From contig JACEVL010000090.1 in assembly GCA_020284085.1 (NCBI GenBank), positions 277,001-341,000 of the forward strand: a stretch of DNA of 64,000 nt, read 5' to 3'. The position numbers and the translations under genes are program-made. Source of the stretch: Aporrectodea caliginosa (Eukaryota; Annelida; Clitellata; Crassiclitellata; Lumbricidae). Under the pieces are notes generated by a model. The model did not search any database and was not told where the DNA came from. It saw nothing but the letters and a program-made list of their open reading frames with translations. This document shows, piece after piece, positions 1-12,002 of this stretch (positions are counted from its first letter, which is position 1; each line of letters opens with the position of its first letter).

Positions 1-2985
1 ATATAATATTATTATATTTATATCATTTTATTTATATTATTTTATTTATATTATTTTATTTATATTATTGATGATTGATATTATTGGCATTCATTGTTGT
101 CACTATGATATACTATCATGCATTCGGTGATTAGTGTGTCAAATTCAATGTCGTTGTACCGGAAGCTGAGAGATCCAATCCCTTCATTTCATTTTCGAAT
201 CCTTGGTGAACGCAATGATCAAAATCAATGCGGTGATTGTTGCTTAGGTTGAGTTACTCGAAGGTGAGCAGCTTAACGAAATTTCGAATTTGTAGGAAAC
301 TGATAGAGTGCAACAGGCTTCTGATAGCTGTAAGAGATACATGCAGTGAATGTCTATAGTATTATTTCTTTCATATGTGCATTATATTCACAAATCATTG
401 ACATGATATTTTCAAAATATAACTAAACGTTTGAGAAAGGTGCTCACGAAAGGGTACCCGAATTAAATGTGAGCATACCTTGGTTTCTAATGTGAGCACC
501 AGTGCTCATTTTTGGACTAGCAGATTTTAACGTCAGCACCCGTAAACTCGAATGCAGAAATATACCTAGCCTAAGTACCCTATGCAGGATGGTCCTATAT
601 TGCAGACAGATTAAACATATATAGGGCCTAGTCCTACAATTTTGTAGTAGGTTTATTGCCTAATAAATTACAGCTGAAAAATCTGTATAGGGGCCTACTA
701 CAGATTTATAAGAGAGCAATCTGTCACTGCGACCATTAGATTTATAGCCTATTAAACTTTCTTATCATACTTAAAACTATTGAGTCCGTTAAGATACAAA
801 GTAAGTACTGAACAAATTATCTCAATCAAGCAGTTAGGCTACATATTAAAACGAAGAAGTGTTTGAGATAGAAGAGTAGGAACATAAAAATCTGAAAGAT
901 CTTCTAAATAGAATAGCAGACGAATCTGACTAGAGCTCATTAATAAAGCATAAACCAACATTTGCATAATAGGCTAATAGGCCTAATAACCTACCGATCA
1001 GTTGAACAATTAGTAAATTAAACTGAATTTCCTGGAAAGTAACGCTGACTTGACTGAGTCATGGCCTATAGGTGCATGTACTAGCAGTCATTCATCACAA
1101 ATTTCACATATCAAATGTTTGTCTCTCTTTGTAACTCCTGCACAGTCGGTATGAGTCCATTCATGGCGGTTACCTTCACGTTGAAGCAATTGCTTCTTAA
1201 TTCGTGATTCTAAAAAAGGGCACTAACAGTAAAGGCATTGGGATCACTTGTATCCATTAGTGAAACATTTTCTGTTTTGCTTTCGCTTTTGGTTTCTCCT
1301 TTTTCTGTTTCTTTGCACATTTCTTTTCAACCACAGACTGGTTAATTTTTGTTTTTCCTCAAAGGCTTAATTTTCGTACGTTCTTCTTTTATCAGCTAAT
1401 ATTCGCTGCAAAAACTGCACGTTTCAGTGCAGAAACGTACCAGCTACCTTGAATGTGCTTTTTTAATAATAATAATATATAATCCTTTACTAATTGAAAT
1501 CGACAAACGCAGTATGATTACAATTCAGTATGAACGGATGATCACAAGTTATTACAGGAGTCGAATTTAACTGTATACGGCAGCCATACGAGGCGCCCAT
1601 CACGTCCTACATCTCATTTTAGCAGCGCGCCATCTGGCGAATGATAGGCTGCGTGGACCTTTGGGAGGGTAGCGGTAAGCGATCCTCCTCCCTACTGCTC
1701 TTCACGCCAGTGATGTTACCACTACACTATGGACCCCAGCTACCCTGACTCTGCCCGTTTTTGACCTTGGCATTACAGATAGGATATAGGCCCCAATCTA
1801 AAACAAAGGCATTTAATATTTAGCCAAGTTGAAAAAAAGGTTAGCAAAATAGAGTTTGCTTTTAAATGTAACATACTGTGTAATAGTGAGTCGTGTAGAA
1901 ATTAAATATCTTTGGTAATGGGCTACTACATGTTCCATGTAAAGTAAAGTCTACTGTCACTTGTAATGTAGATGTTCACATTTGGGGGTGCTCAGTGCTC
2001 ACCCTTGGATATTCTACCCTATGTATTTCACACAGTAGTTTTCTATTACTTCCTCAGAAGCTATAGCACTTTTAATTATTGCAGATAATTATTATATTTT
2101 ATCATCTGTATAGTGCCAGTGTATGGAGCGTTTGTTTAATGTGTCAGGCTTATTCTCGACAGATGAAGAGATTAATCTTTCCTAATAATGTATAAAGAAC
2201 TTGTTTTACATTCAGTAGATGGCGCCACATGTTAAGCAACGGCCAGACGCCCCCTAGCGACTGATATTTAACTGAAGCGCAGAGGTTCCGGTTTGAAATT
2301 TCTGAAACCCTGTTTTTTATGTGTGTCGAATTGAAGGGAGCTTAGATTGTGTACGGATAGAAAGACATTTAGGTAAAATCAGTTAAAGACCCTAAACTCA
2401 ATACGATTGTAGATCGGCTAACACTGCAAATCTTCCCGTTTGAATCTGGATATTGGCCTAATTATTCCCAAACATAAGTATACCTAGAATCAGACAGGGC
2501 GCAGTGTTTAAGCTAGAGAGCAGAGGGTTATTCCATTATGCAAATCGTGATCGATTTCATTGGTAAGGTAAGGTAGACGTTAACGACCTTTCTTGCCGTA
2601 AGATATCGTTTAACACTGGAAGCTAATGCGGGAAAGAGTCATCCAGGTCTACATAGCATTGATATAATCAAATCTTGTGAATATTATTATTAATGCATGC
2701 TTGAAGGTCATGACGAGTATCGGAGTATGATCACAAAGAACTCGGCTGGAAATTGGGTGAGGGACGATCATTTCGTCATCATGCCATCAACTAAGTAGTC
2801 TATCGCATCACACTTACGCTGATAGTCATAGCACTAAATTGTAATTGTAATTACTAACTTATAATGTCTACGTTATGCACAAGGCATCAACAGATGGCAC
2901 TCCAAAACCAAGCTGTAATCAGGTTTAGAATTTAGAAGATCAGTGCATAAGGCAGAGGGGCGGCCTATAGTGTATAGGCAAAAAA
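1..2985. repeat. Duplicon copy A (2.6-kb low-copy repeat)
   Basis: From about 90 to about 2790 the sequence aligns with 36700-39395, including blocks such as TTTCAAAATATAA and the CTAGCGACTG motif near 2257. The end (2820-2985) aligns with copy C at 15700-15880. No coding frame is preserved. The copy contains a SINE-R insertion at about 1465-1737 that is shared with copy B. The first 75 bases are an AT-rich TATTATTTTATT microsatellite. Confidence 0.75.
1465..1737 (-). repeat. SINE-R copy in duplicon A
   Basis: tRNA-like head on the minus strand (TAGTGTAGTGGTAACATCAC, A-box-like), a body with GCCAGATGGCG, CGTGATGGGCG and AATTCGACTCCTGTAATAAC, and a 3' end at an AAT microsatellite. Other copies: 38020-38313, 23370-23565, 51922-52200 and 61230-61420. 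Confidence 0.65.
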
Positions 2986-3057
2986 AGGAATGAATGAGCC
3001 AACGCATCAACCAATATTTTTCAAGCATTGGCCAGGCATCTTGGAAATACGAGGCTC
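2986..3057. repeat. Short dispersed repeat P, next to GA microsatellite
   Basis: GGAATGAATGAGCCAACG ... TTTTTCAAGCA ... GGAAATACGA matches 25001-25075 closely and 35200-35270 loosely. At 25 kb it is also followed by a short GA run. Confidence 0.5.
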
Positions 3058-3156
<99 letters not shown>

Positions 3157-3236
3157 GACAGAGAGAGACAGAGAGAGACAACAGACAGAGACAGAGACAC
3201 AGAGACAGAGAGACAGAGAGACAGAGAGAGACAGAC

Positions 3237-3312
<76 letters not shown>
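3058..3312. repeat. GA/GACA microsatellite
   Basis: 255 bp of GAGA with interspersed ACAGAC. It opens Arg/Glu and Ser/Leu frames on both strands; none is a gene. Confidence 0.95.
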
Positions 3313-3314
<2 letters not shown>

Positions 3315-3715
3315 CCGTGCAGCGTCTGCCAGCTCAACTATTGAGTCAACCAGGTTCAATGACTTAAGGCGCTCAAACTTTTTAAGTTGCTGTGGAGGGC
3401 CTAGTACCAGAAATTCAGACTTTGATGCGTTAAGGAGGAGTTTATTGGCTGCCATGCAAGACTGCACTTCATCAAAAGCAGCGGACAACAGCCAGAGGCG
3501 AAAATCTATACAAAACTTTGGGGGGACAGAGTACCTACGAGGGCCGGATTTTGGGGGACAGCAGGGCTTAAGTCAAAACTTTGGGGGGGAACTGTCCCCC
3601 TCTGTCCCCCCCCATGATTTACGCCACTGACAACAGCTCAACAGTGGTTCTGTCACCTTACCTCTGTCCATTGAGCATATTATGATATCATAATGAACAG
3701 TAAGAAGTAGAGTAG
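3313..3715 (-). mobile_element. LINE (L2/CR1-like) RT fragment interrupted by a small hAT
   Basis: The minus-strand frame 3488-3313 reads CMAANKLLLNASKSEFLVLG ... QLKKFERL, the region after the RT catalytic core in L2/CR1 elements. It resumes after the hAT at 3638. There is an internal deletion relative to intact RT. Confidence 0.65.
3493..3629. mobile_element. hAT MITE, 137 bp, with 8-bp target duplication
   Basis: Ends are CAGAGGCGAAAATC and GATTTACGCCACTG, inverted, 12 of 14 matching. They are flanked by ACAACAGC at 3485-3492 and 3630-3637. The interior is G-rich with no coding. An 8-bp duplication and a CAG-type terminus define hAT. Confidence 0.88.
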
Positions 3716-4600
3716 AGTGCTCTTAGACATTTTTTAATTTGCAAGAAACTGAATTACATGAAATTTATGTTGAATATATCAACATAACTGGAAACCAATA
3801 GTGAATAGGCAATGACCAATAGACCAATGTACTACACGCTGACAAATTGAAATTTGCCAAACAGAGCAATATTAATAATATAAACGAAGAGAAATCTCTG
3901 CAACGAAGGCAACATTCCTGTGACGCTCTCCCCCGCGAAGCGGGGCGAGACCTGCCCCTATAGAGTGCGAGTTCTGTGTCAGCTTCTCTCACTCCCTCCT
4001 TGGCAGGCACCGGCTTCGGCTGACACTAATGGGCGAATTCTGTGTCTGCCTCCCTCACTCCCTCGCATGCACCGGTGAAGCCGGTTACTCACCCTGCCTC
4101 TTTCATTTCATTCCTGCCTGTCTGCCTACCTGCCTGGCAGACATAGTCCTCTTAACAGTCACTATAGGGTTTGACATCTGCCTGCCAGCTTGGGAGGCAG
4201 AGGTGATGGAGGCAGGGATGATTGGAGGGATGGACGGGAAAGATGGACAGACGGTTTGAGGTATGGAAGAAGGGAGGGGAGGGAGGGAGGAGATGGGCGA
4301 ATAGTTGGAGGTAGGTAGAGACGGACGGACGGACCGACGGAGAGAGGAATGGAGGGTTGCAGGTAGAGTGGATGGATGGAGGGACGGACGGACGGACGGG
4401 CTAAGGGAGAGGGGAAGGAGAAGACTTATGTCAACGTATATCCCGTGACGACGCATCTCTTAACATTTTAAAATCGTTTAAAACTGTCCTAGGACGGGAA
4501 AACATCTAGTTTAAGATATTTGATTTCAAAACATTTTAATTCAAAGGACATCTTACCCAGCCCTAGGGGCAAGTTACCCCGAGGGCATCTTACTCGATGT
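3716..4600. other. No gene; GGAC/GGAT-rich simple sequence
   Basis: AT-rich up to about 3900, then GC-rich sequence with two related segments (GAGTTCTGTGTCAG at 3968 and GAATTCTGTGTCTG at 4034). A degenerate GGAC/GGAG microsatellite spans about 4200-4410. No convincing exon or element end. Confidence 0.5.
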
Positions 4601-4619
4601 TACTAAATACATTAGTTGA

Positions 4620-5800
4620 TCCATGCAAACAAATCTCCTTGAAGGTCTGCAATTCGTTGTTATTAACAATTGTCTGGTATGTTTTGTCTGGTTAACAGTA
4701 TTACTGTTTATGATGGAATAGTTCGACCATGTTTCAATGGGTCCTCGCCACCTACTGGCTACCATAGGGGTCCGTCTTGGGCCTCCTCGTCTACCTTATC
4801 AACACTTCAGGCCTTGCGTCGCCTCTTGCTAACTATGCTGCACTGGCCCTGCTATATGCACTTTTATGCAGACTATGTCAAGGCTTACTTGCGTTGCTGT
4901 ACCTCTGATACTATTGCGACCAATTCAGTTATGAGCTCGATCATGGGAGCCCTTGAGGCCTGCAGGGATGTCGTCTAAGCGGCTGCGGTCTACCTCCACT
5001 AAAACTAAATTCATCTGGCTGGGCACCCGCCAGCAACTGGCTGGGCTAGACATGGCTCTGTTGCGCGTGACCTTGACGTGACCTTTGTTTGCTCCTCATA
5101 TCAGCCTCCCTAGCCGTGACTGCTTCTACTAATTGCGCCACCTCCACACCCGCTCACTCACACTTACGCTGATAGTCATAGCCCGCTCACTCACTCCTGC
5201 TACCTCCACTCTTATCCATGCCTTCGTCACAGCAAGACTTGACTACTGTTGCTCGCTCTACGCTGGTGTCACGGCTGTTCGACTGGGGTGCTTTGATCGG
5301 ACCACCTTGCGTTCTACTGACCGCCTTATCGGCCATATGCCAAAATTTGGCCATGTCTTTAGTTACATGCGCGACGTTCTCCACTGGCTCCCCTCTGAGC
5401 AGCGGATTGCGTATAGGATAGAGCTCTAACCTTGTCTTGCGCTATTTCCTCGGCCTATCTTCCTGCCTTTCTTCGCGAGCTCTGTTGCCCAGTCCTTAGC
5501 GCTATAGGGCATTTTCAGTTAGTGTACACGACGGTGTTCTTCACTCGGACATCCGCTCATCCTAACAGGGTCTCCTCCTTGTCCCCATTTGCCCGTACCT
5601 CCACTAGGTAGAACCACGCTTTCTAGGTGGTTGGCCCCTCGACCTGGAATGGCCTCCCTCTGCAGCCTCGTCTCTTTTCAAGGACCTTCTCTCCATGTTC
5701 TATTCTCCTCTTAATACTATTCTTTTTAGCCGTGCTGGAGTTGGAAGTAGTTTTCTTGAAGGAGCGCTGTATAAATGTTCGCTGTGAATGAATGAATGAA
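4620..5800 (+). mobile_element. LINE (L2/CR1-like), frameshifted, with 3' tail
   Basis: Shifted frames carry LGPPR..., an HFYAD remnant of the YADD box, then STLIHAFVTARLDYCCSLYA and FGHVFSYMRDVLHWLPSEQR, the conserved C-terminal RT region. The 3' end is GAGCGCTGTATAAAT followed by GAATGAATGAATGAA. Two patches within it (5158-5182, 5519-5550) match other sites in the window. Confidence 0.75.
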
Positions 5801-5805
5801 TTCGA

Positions 5806-6450
5806 TCAGTTTCAGTACTTCTGCGACTGTTGTAGGTTTTTTTCTTCGTACTGGCTACAATCACTCGAATGCTTGTGCTTGAGCACGCATTGAATCAACG
5901 TTTTTGGCATAGTTTTTAGCCATTTGCTGCAAGAGGTCCAAGTTCATGAAAATTTCCTTGCATGAGTCGCACATTTCAATACTGAGCATGATGCTGGATG
6001 TCGAGCCAGAGAAACGCCAGCACATTTCCTGCATTGCATAGATCACTTCTTAGTGTACACGACGGTGTTCTTGCTCTTCACTCGGACAATCAACAGGAAC
6101 GACAGGCCGAGTAAGGCTTATTTTGACTCGATTCAGATGAGAGATTCAGATGGAATTCGTTCAGCCACAATAAAATCACTGAGCGCGAACGGTAGTCTGG
6201 ACGTAGCCTACGCTATGACTTGCATTTCAGTTAGCGGTATTGTCAACCTGAATTTATATTAAACGAATATTTGATGATGGTGCATGATATGATTTGCTTG
6301 CAGGCAAATTAGTTTTTGTCACCTGTTCGGTTGATCATTGATGTGAATATAGAACCATTAAGTTGTTTTGCAGTCAGTGATTGCGATATCGGTTTTGGCA
6401 GCTGATCGCCGTCGTCATGTTCGCCAACTGGCTGCATTGGCATACCGTTT
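5806..6450. other. No clear gene; one weak minus-strand reading frame
   Basis: A 61-codon minus-strand frame (6046-5861) has an amphipathic, Gln-rich, coding-like end (LDLLQQMAKNYAKNV), but no splice context or homology is recognised. The sequence at 6050-6090 repeats that at 5519-5552. Confidence 0.25.
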
Positions 6451-6451
6451 A

Positions 6452-6597
6452 GAGGTCTGCGGGTAGAGCATTTTTGCTACCCGACCCGTACCCGTAGCAC
6501 AGGACCGCTACCCGTACCCGTACCCGACCCGTACTCAAAATTACTACCCGACCCGACCCGTACCCGCGGGTATACCCGTATACCCGTATACCCGCCA
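6452..6597. repeat. CCCGTA-rich dispersed repeat, copy 1
   Basis: Begins GAGGTCTGCGGGTAG and consists of degenerate TACCCG/GACCCG hexamers with a central palindrome ACCCGCGGGT. Related copies at 13100-13255 and 43322-43490. Confidence 0.6.
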
Positions 6598-6683
6598 CGT
6601 CATTAGCACGCCTTCCCAGGTTAATAGGTTTACAACTCAGCATGTACTATTAAATATAATAAATACGATGATGGTAATAGTAG

Positions 6684-7276
<593 letters not shown>

Positions 7277-7504
7277 CAAGCTAGAACATTGATTCGTACC
7301 CATCGCCACCAAATTGTAGGCGTCAGGAACTCATGGTCTTGACGACTTTTGATGACGATGCGGAAGATAATGATGAATATGATATACTTCTGCTGCTATA
7401 TATGTACTAAAAAGGAGGAGGAGGAGGAGAACAGGAGCCGGAGTATGAAAACTTGAAAAGGAAGAAGACGAGCAGTCTGTTAAGCTAGCCTTGAGGCAGC
7501 CATG

Positions 7505-7570
7505 TGAATGAGGTGTTAGCGACTTAATTTTCTTAGCCTCGGCATATGAAAGTGGGTGGCTAGGTCTCTC
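7505..7570 (-). repeat. SINE-V tail fragment
   Basis: TTTTCTTAGCCTCGGCATATG is the inverse of the 3' part of the SINE at 26654-26870. Confidence 0.4.
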
Positions 7571-7642
7571 GCCCTAGCCGTATCACCTATACTAAATAAC
7601 TACGATTAAGCAGCTACAGTATGGATTCGATTCATTTCAGAT

Positions 7643-7925
7643 ATTTATATAGCGCCCCTTCAAGATTTCTACTCAGAGGCGCTCCCGACTACAGCGCGGA
7701 CCAATTGCGAGTGAAGGACTTGCCCAGGGTCCCTACGCGGCGGCTTGAGGTGGATTCGAACCCGCAACCCCCGGCTGCAAGGTACCAAATATACCCCTAG
7801 AGGTGGATTCGAACCCGCAACCCTCCGGCTGCAAGGTACCAAATATACCCCTTGAGGTGGATTCGAACCCGCAACCCTCCGGCTGCAAGGCACCGAACAT
7901 ACCCCTACACCACCGCGCCCCACAT
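7643..7925 (-). repeat. SINE-G copy with triplicated B-box unit
   Basis: Minus-strand tRNA-derived SINE. The head is GGGGCGCGGTGGTGTAGGGG and the B box GGTTGCGGGTTCGAATCC. The body TAGGGACCCTGGGCAAGTCC follows, and the tail is GGGGCGCTATATAAAT. The ~56-bp block holding the B box is present three times in tandem (about 7747-7915). Confidence 0.8.
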
Positions 7926-8139
7926 GACAGTGAACCTGTCTCATATGGATCATCGTGCTACCCAACTCAATTCGATGCTGTAAGTCAGACGTGTCTCTTT
8001 TCGAGATGCAGGGCTCACGATGAACTGATTAACCAATTTAATGTAATGTAACAAGACTCTCAGAGGCGCTCAACACGTGGCCATAAAACAGCTGAAAAAC
8101 TGCGTCTGTAAGAGTCTTAAGAAATCCATTTATATACAT

Positions 8140-8221
8140 GTAGTTACATGTAGCATGTATGTATGCATGTATCATGCATGTATGCATGTATCATGCATGT
8201 ATGTATTGTATTGTATTGTAT
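8140..8221. repeat. ATGTATGC / TATTG microsatellite
   Basis: Interrupted CATGTATGCATGTAT units passing into TATTG repeats that abut a SINE tail. Confidence 0.85.
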
Positions 8222-8445
8222 TGTATTTGAACACTTGTTATAGCGCCCCTACCAGATTTCCCATTCAGAGGCGCTCCCGACTACTGCGCGAACGCTGAAT
8301 CGGAGTTTCACGCCGAAGCGCATGAGCAATAATATTGCGAGTGAAGGACTTGCCCAGGGTCCCTACGCGGCGGCTTTGAGGTGGATTCGAACCCGCAACC
8401 CTACGGCTGCAAGGCACCGAACATACCTTTATACCACCGCGCCCC
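8222..8445 (-). repeat. SINE-G copy, single B-box unit
   Basis: Same head, B box and body as the 7.6-kb copy. The tail AACACTTGTTATAGCGCC (plus strand) abuts TATTG repeats. Confidence 0.78.
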
Positions 8446-8470
8446 AGTATATTGTGTTGTGTTGTGTGTT

Positions 8471-8580
8471 GTATTGTACTCCACGTTTATAATGCGACCG
8501 AGCCAACCCGCAGTAAAGATCCGAGAAATAATCTCTGATAAACCGACCCGACCGGGAAGCTAACCAGGGCGCCGACGTGA
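8471..8580 (-). repeat. SINE-T copy, head-truncated
   Basis: GTACTCCACGTTTATAATG, GCGACCGAGCC and GATCCGAGAAATAATCTC match the 3' half of the tRNA-headed SINE at 55545-55685. A GTTGT microsatellite tail lies at its 3' side. Confidence 0.7.
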
Positions 8581-8584
8581 CGAG

Positions 8585-9530
8585 CGTGTATCATGCATGT
8601 ATGCATGTATCATGCATGTATGTATGTATGTATGCATGCATACATACATGCATGGTTGTATGCATGGATGTATGCGTGTATGTGTGTAATCATAATGCAT
8701 GCATTAGGACGCTTAATATAGCGCATTTTAGTATCTCGGAAAAGCGCTTTCTCTGAGATAGCGTTTATGATGCATGTTAAATGTCATTTACATCTAGACA
8801 AGTACATCAGGTAGCAAAACAATGCTCAGTAAATAAGAAATCGAGTCACCAATGGCGGGTTGATGCACACACTTAATTAGTACTGGTAATTATTAATGTA
8901 ATGTATACAAGTATACTTTGTTACTTACATCTGTCGTAGTTTGTCATCCGCTGTCATTTGATGTGAGAATACTCTGAACTAATAGGAGCTTTACGTGCGA
9001 GAGCAAAGTTTTGACGTGTAGGCCTATATAATATCAGTAAAACCTTTAGTAAACAACCTTATCGTTCCGTCGGCAATGGTATGAATTCCTCTATGTAGTC
9101 CTGCAATTATTCATTTTGTCTCTCCAGCCTGTAGGCCTATGCCATGCTTGTCCCAATGCCACCCAACTACAGAAATTGATATTAATTTCCCTCTGGCAGA
9201 TGTGATTTTATACAGTCATGCGTAACACGTCTATAATGCCGTTTAATTGAATAGGAGATAACAGACTTTGAAATGTATCTAGCTTGGACTGCATCAACCT
9301 GTTCTAAGGAAACAAAACTGTTCATCAACGTCAGCGACCTCTGATCCTCTTCTTCCCGACTAGAAACCAGAGAGCACATAATGTGGGAAAGCTTTTCGGC
9401 TGAATACATGTAACTGTTATTTGACATCTATTAATAAAAGCTAAGATCACGAAGGGTGCAGTCAGACAGTATATATGCATGTGTATATATGTTCTTATGT
9501 AGGCCCTATATATTAATATAAGTATTAAGT
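8585..9530. other. No gene; microsatellite then unique AT-rich sequence
   Basis: ATGTATGC repeats to about 8700, a decayed AATATAGCGC tail remnant at about 8711, then unique AT-rich sequence. The 81-codon minus-strand frame at 9182-9427 shows no recognisable features. Confidence 0.45.
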
Positions 9531-9539
9531 GTATATGTA

Positions 9540-11990
9540 TTAGGGTGTTCCTAAAAAATGAAAGTGTCCAAAAGTTATTCTCCAACCGATTATTCCGTTC
9601 TACATGCTCCTGCAAAACTCCAGTAAAAATATGAAGAGATTATTTTAATATTTAGAACTTGCTCAAACCAATCAAAGTTTTTGTAAATATCGCTTTATTA
9701 TGAAAATCTATACCGGAAAACTTTTTATCAATAAATATACCAGGTACTATTGAATAGTATAGTGTATAATATATAACTATTCAGTTCTGTTAGCATTACA
9801 CTAGTGAGTCTAGTGTATACTGTATATTAATACTGTATAATGTATTGTATGTCTAGTTGTCTACAGTACTAGTATAAGTAAGTATATACTAATAGTCTAT
9901 TACTAATAGTTACTAGTTCAGTCAAACAACATTAACTGGCCTGATTCGTTCTAAAACACTAGTCTTCGTTGGTTCTGAAAACTTATTTCTGTGGTCTTCT
10001 ACCACTTGCAGCAAGAATTGCTTTTGTTCTTCATTACGTGTTAGTGAAGAGTTAAATTCTTGAATAAGAGCAACTCCTCGTTCTGCCAGGACATTAACTA
10101 CTTTGATCGATTGAACAATATCCTGGTCTCTTCTGTATGTTTCATTGAGTTCCCATTGGCTTGGATCACACTGCATGAAATCTTCAGACAAGCCAAGGAT
10201 CTTAAAAATCTCACAGTAGATTTTGTGACCAAATCATGTAATCCTGTAAGTGCTGGTTCAGGCAAGGGTATAATGCGATTGGGTGGTACCTCAGATCCTT
10301 CACTTTCATTGAGGGCCTTGACCATTAATCTCTTTTCTTCAACTGTAACTTCGTTGTCAAAAAAACTAAATCCAACCAAGACTTCAGAGATACCACAAAT
10401 GGCGATTGAATGCTGTTATAGCAGCCATTGCCACTTTCTTGTTATGATATGACGACCGTGCGCAGAGCAAGGCAAGGTCGTTTCTTGGAGCTGCAGTTGA
10501 TAGGGGACTTTGGAACCAGTATTTTATATAAATCGCAGTAACAAAAAGGCATACATCTTTCAGATGTTTCCATAGTTTGTCACTGTAAGAGATTCCACGA
10601 GTTTTTCTTGATCCAGTTGACTCTGCTTGCAAAGATTCATATTGATTACGGAAAGCCACATTTTCAAAGAATGAATGGCCCTAGCCATCCAGCGAGCACG
10701 ATGCATAGCTCCGGGATATCTAAAATGTACTCCACGCGGAGGAAGACCACCTAAGAAAATAATCGACAGTTCCAGCAATTCACCATAATCGTCTCTTGGC
10801 TGGTATTTCTGAAGTTGGTTTACAGCAAACTCAATAACACCGTCTTTCCATGGGGCAATTATACTCGACATACTCTCGTCTTTCATTGCTGTTGAGAATG
10901 AAGTTTTGTCTATCCTTGGCCAGATGTCTTTAAAATGAATAAACAGCTCTAGTTTGGGAGATTGCGAAACATCATGGAGGCTAAAAACTTTTTCTAGCAT
11001 AATCTCTGACACATGATGACGACAAGCTAAGTTCAGAAGTTCTTGGCCAAGCTCAGTCTCTAAACGAACACAAACTCCACCCTTAAGTCCAGTATTCGAA
11101 GCAGTGGTATCGAAACAGAGTCCTTTAATGCGATTCCGCAATCCCCACTCATCCATGATTTCCACAACTGCTCTTGACATGGTAACCGCCGTTCCATCGT
11201 GAAGTTTAGAGACAGCAAGTAACTTTACCACATTCTTTCCTGATACCAAAACTGGAAGTCAATCAATCCGTTCTCGTCCAGGACCAGTGAAATCATCCAT
11301 TATTTTTCCATCCCAATGCAAGACAAGTGGCACAACTGGATCAAAGGAAGCCTTGATTTCTGAAGTGAACCGTTCACGATGTTTTATTCGTGCTCTGCGG
11401 ATAGCACTTGGACTTATGATGAGCTCCTCAACATCTTGATGGAGTTGCCCTGTTGAAGCTATTGCTGAAATTATGTAAGCAGCTTTTCTATGGCTAGTAT
11501 TTGTCCGATCAAGTGTTACCTTGCAAGCCATTTCTGATAATTTAATCTGAACAAAGTGAACATTAACGCAAATGTTATAGATAATAATATATCTGTCTTC
11601 CGAAATTGCGAAATGTCCAAATTATAGTTATTTAAGAAATTATCTACTTTTTACACCTGTCAATAACTTATTTATGATAACAAAATGGCTGCTAGATTGC
11701 GCGGGAACCAAAGAACACGAATATACTTGTGATGAATTATAAATTAAATAAGTATCATATCATTGATGCACCACAAATTCCAGAAGTCAAAATTTACAAG
11801 TGTTTCGTGAAAATTTTTGAAAAACCCACTTTTGACAGAACTTCAGCTGGCTTGAGCAAGTTCTAAATATTGATGTATCTAAAAGAAAATTTGTCAGTAG
11901 ATTGTCTATACCATGGATCACCAAATGGCGGGTTGGAGAAAGATAAATAAATGAGATGAAAGTTTTTCATAGTGGATGGGAACACCCTAA
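9540..11990 (-). mobile_element. Autonomous-type DNA transposon (decayed), 2.45 kb
   Basis: Perfect 12-bp terminal inverted repeats TTAGGGTGTTCC/GGAACACCCTAA, flanked by TATGTA on both sides (9534-9539, 11991-11996). The duplication length is slightly ambiguous because the flank is TATG-rich. The interior holds one transposase-like gene on the minus strand. Confidence 0.82.
9922..11531 (-). pseudogene. Transposase-like gene with one nonsense and about three frameshift lesions
   Basis: The start is chosen at MACKVTLDRTNTSHRKAAYI. Conserved-looking blocks follow: VVPLVLHWDGK, then an in-frame TGA at 11259-11261 just before LPVLVSGKNVV. Next come LCFDTTASNTG, LLNLACRHHVSEIMLEKVF, FLGGLPPRGVHFRYPGAMHR and, in shifted frames, VNVLAERGVALIQEFNSSLT near the end. 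Acidic residues in LHWDGK and CFDTTASNTG are plausible DDE catalytic positions. It resembles transposase-like proteins scattered in invertebrate genomes; the superfamily is not certain. It is inactive: stop codon plus shifts near 10655, 10390 and 10190. Confidence 0.72.
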
Positions 11991-12002
11991 TATGTATATA
12001 TG

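Noticed and set aside
2990..3630. Long Arg/Glu and Ser/Leu reading frames on both strands
   Set aside because: They are translations of a GA/GACA microsatellite and show homopolymer-like composition in all frames.
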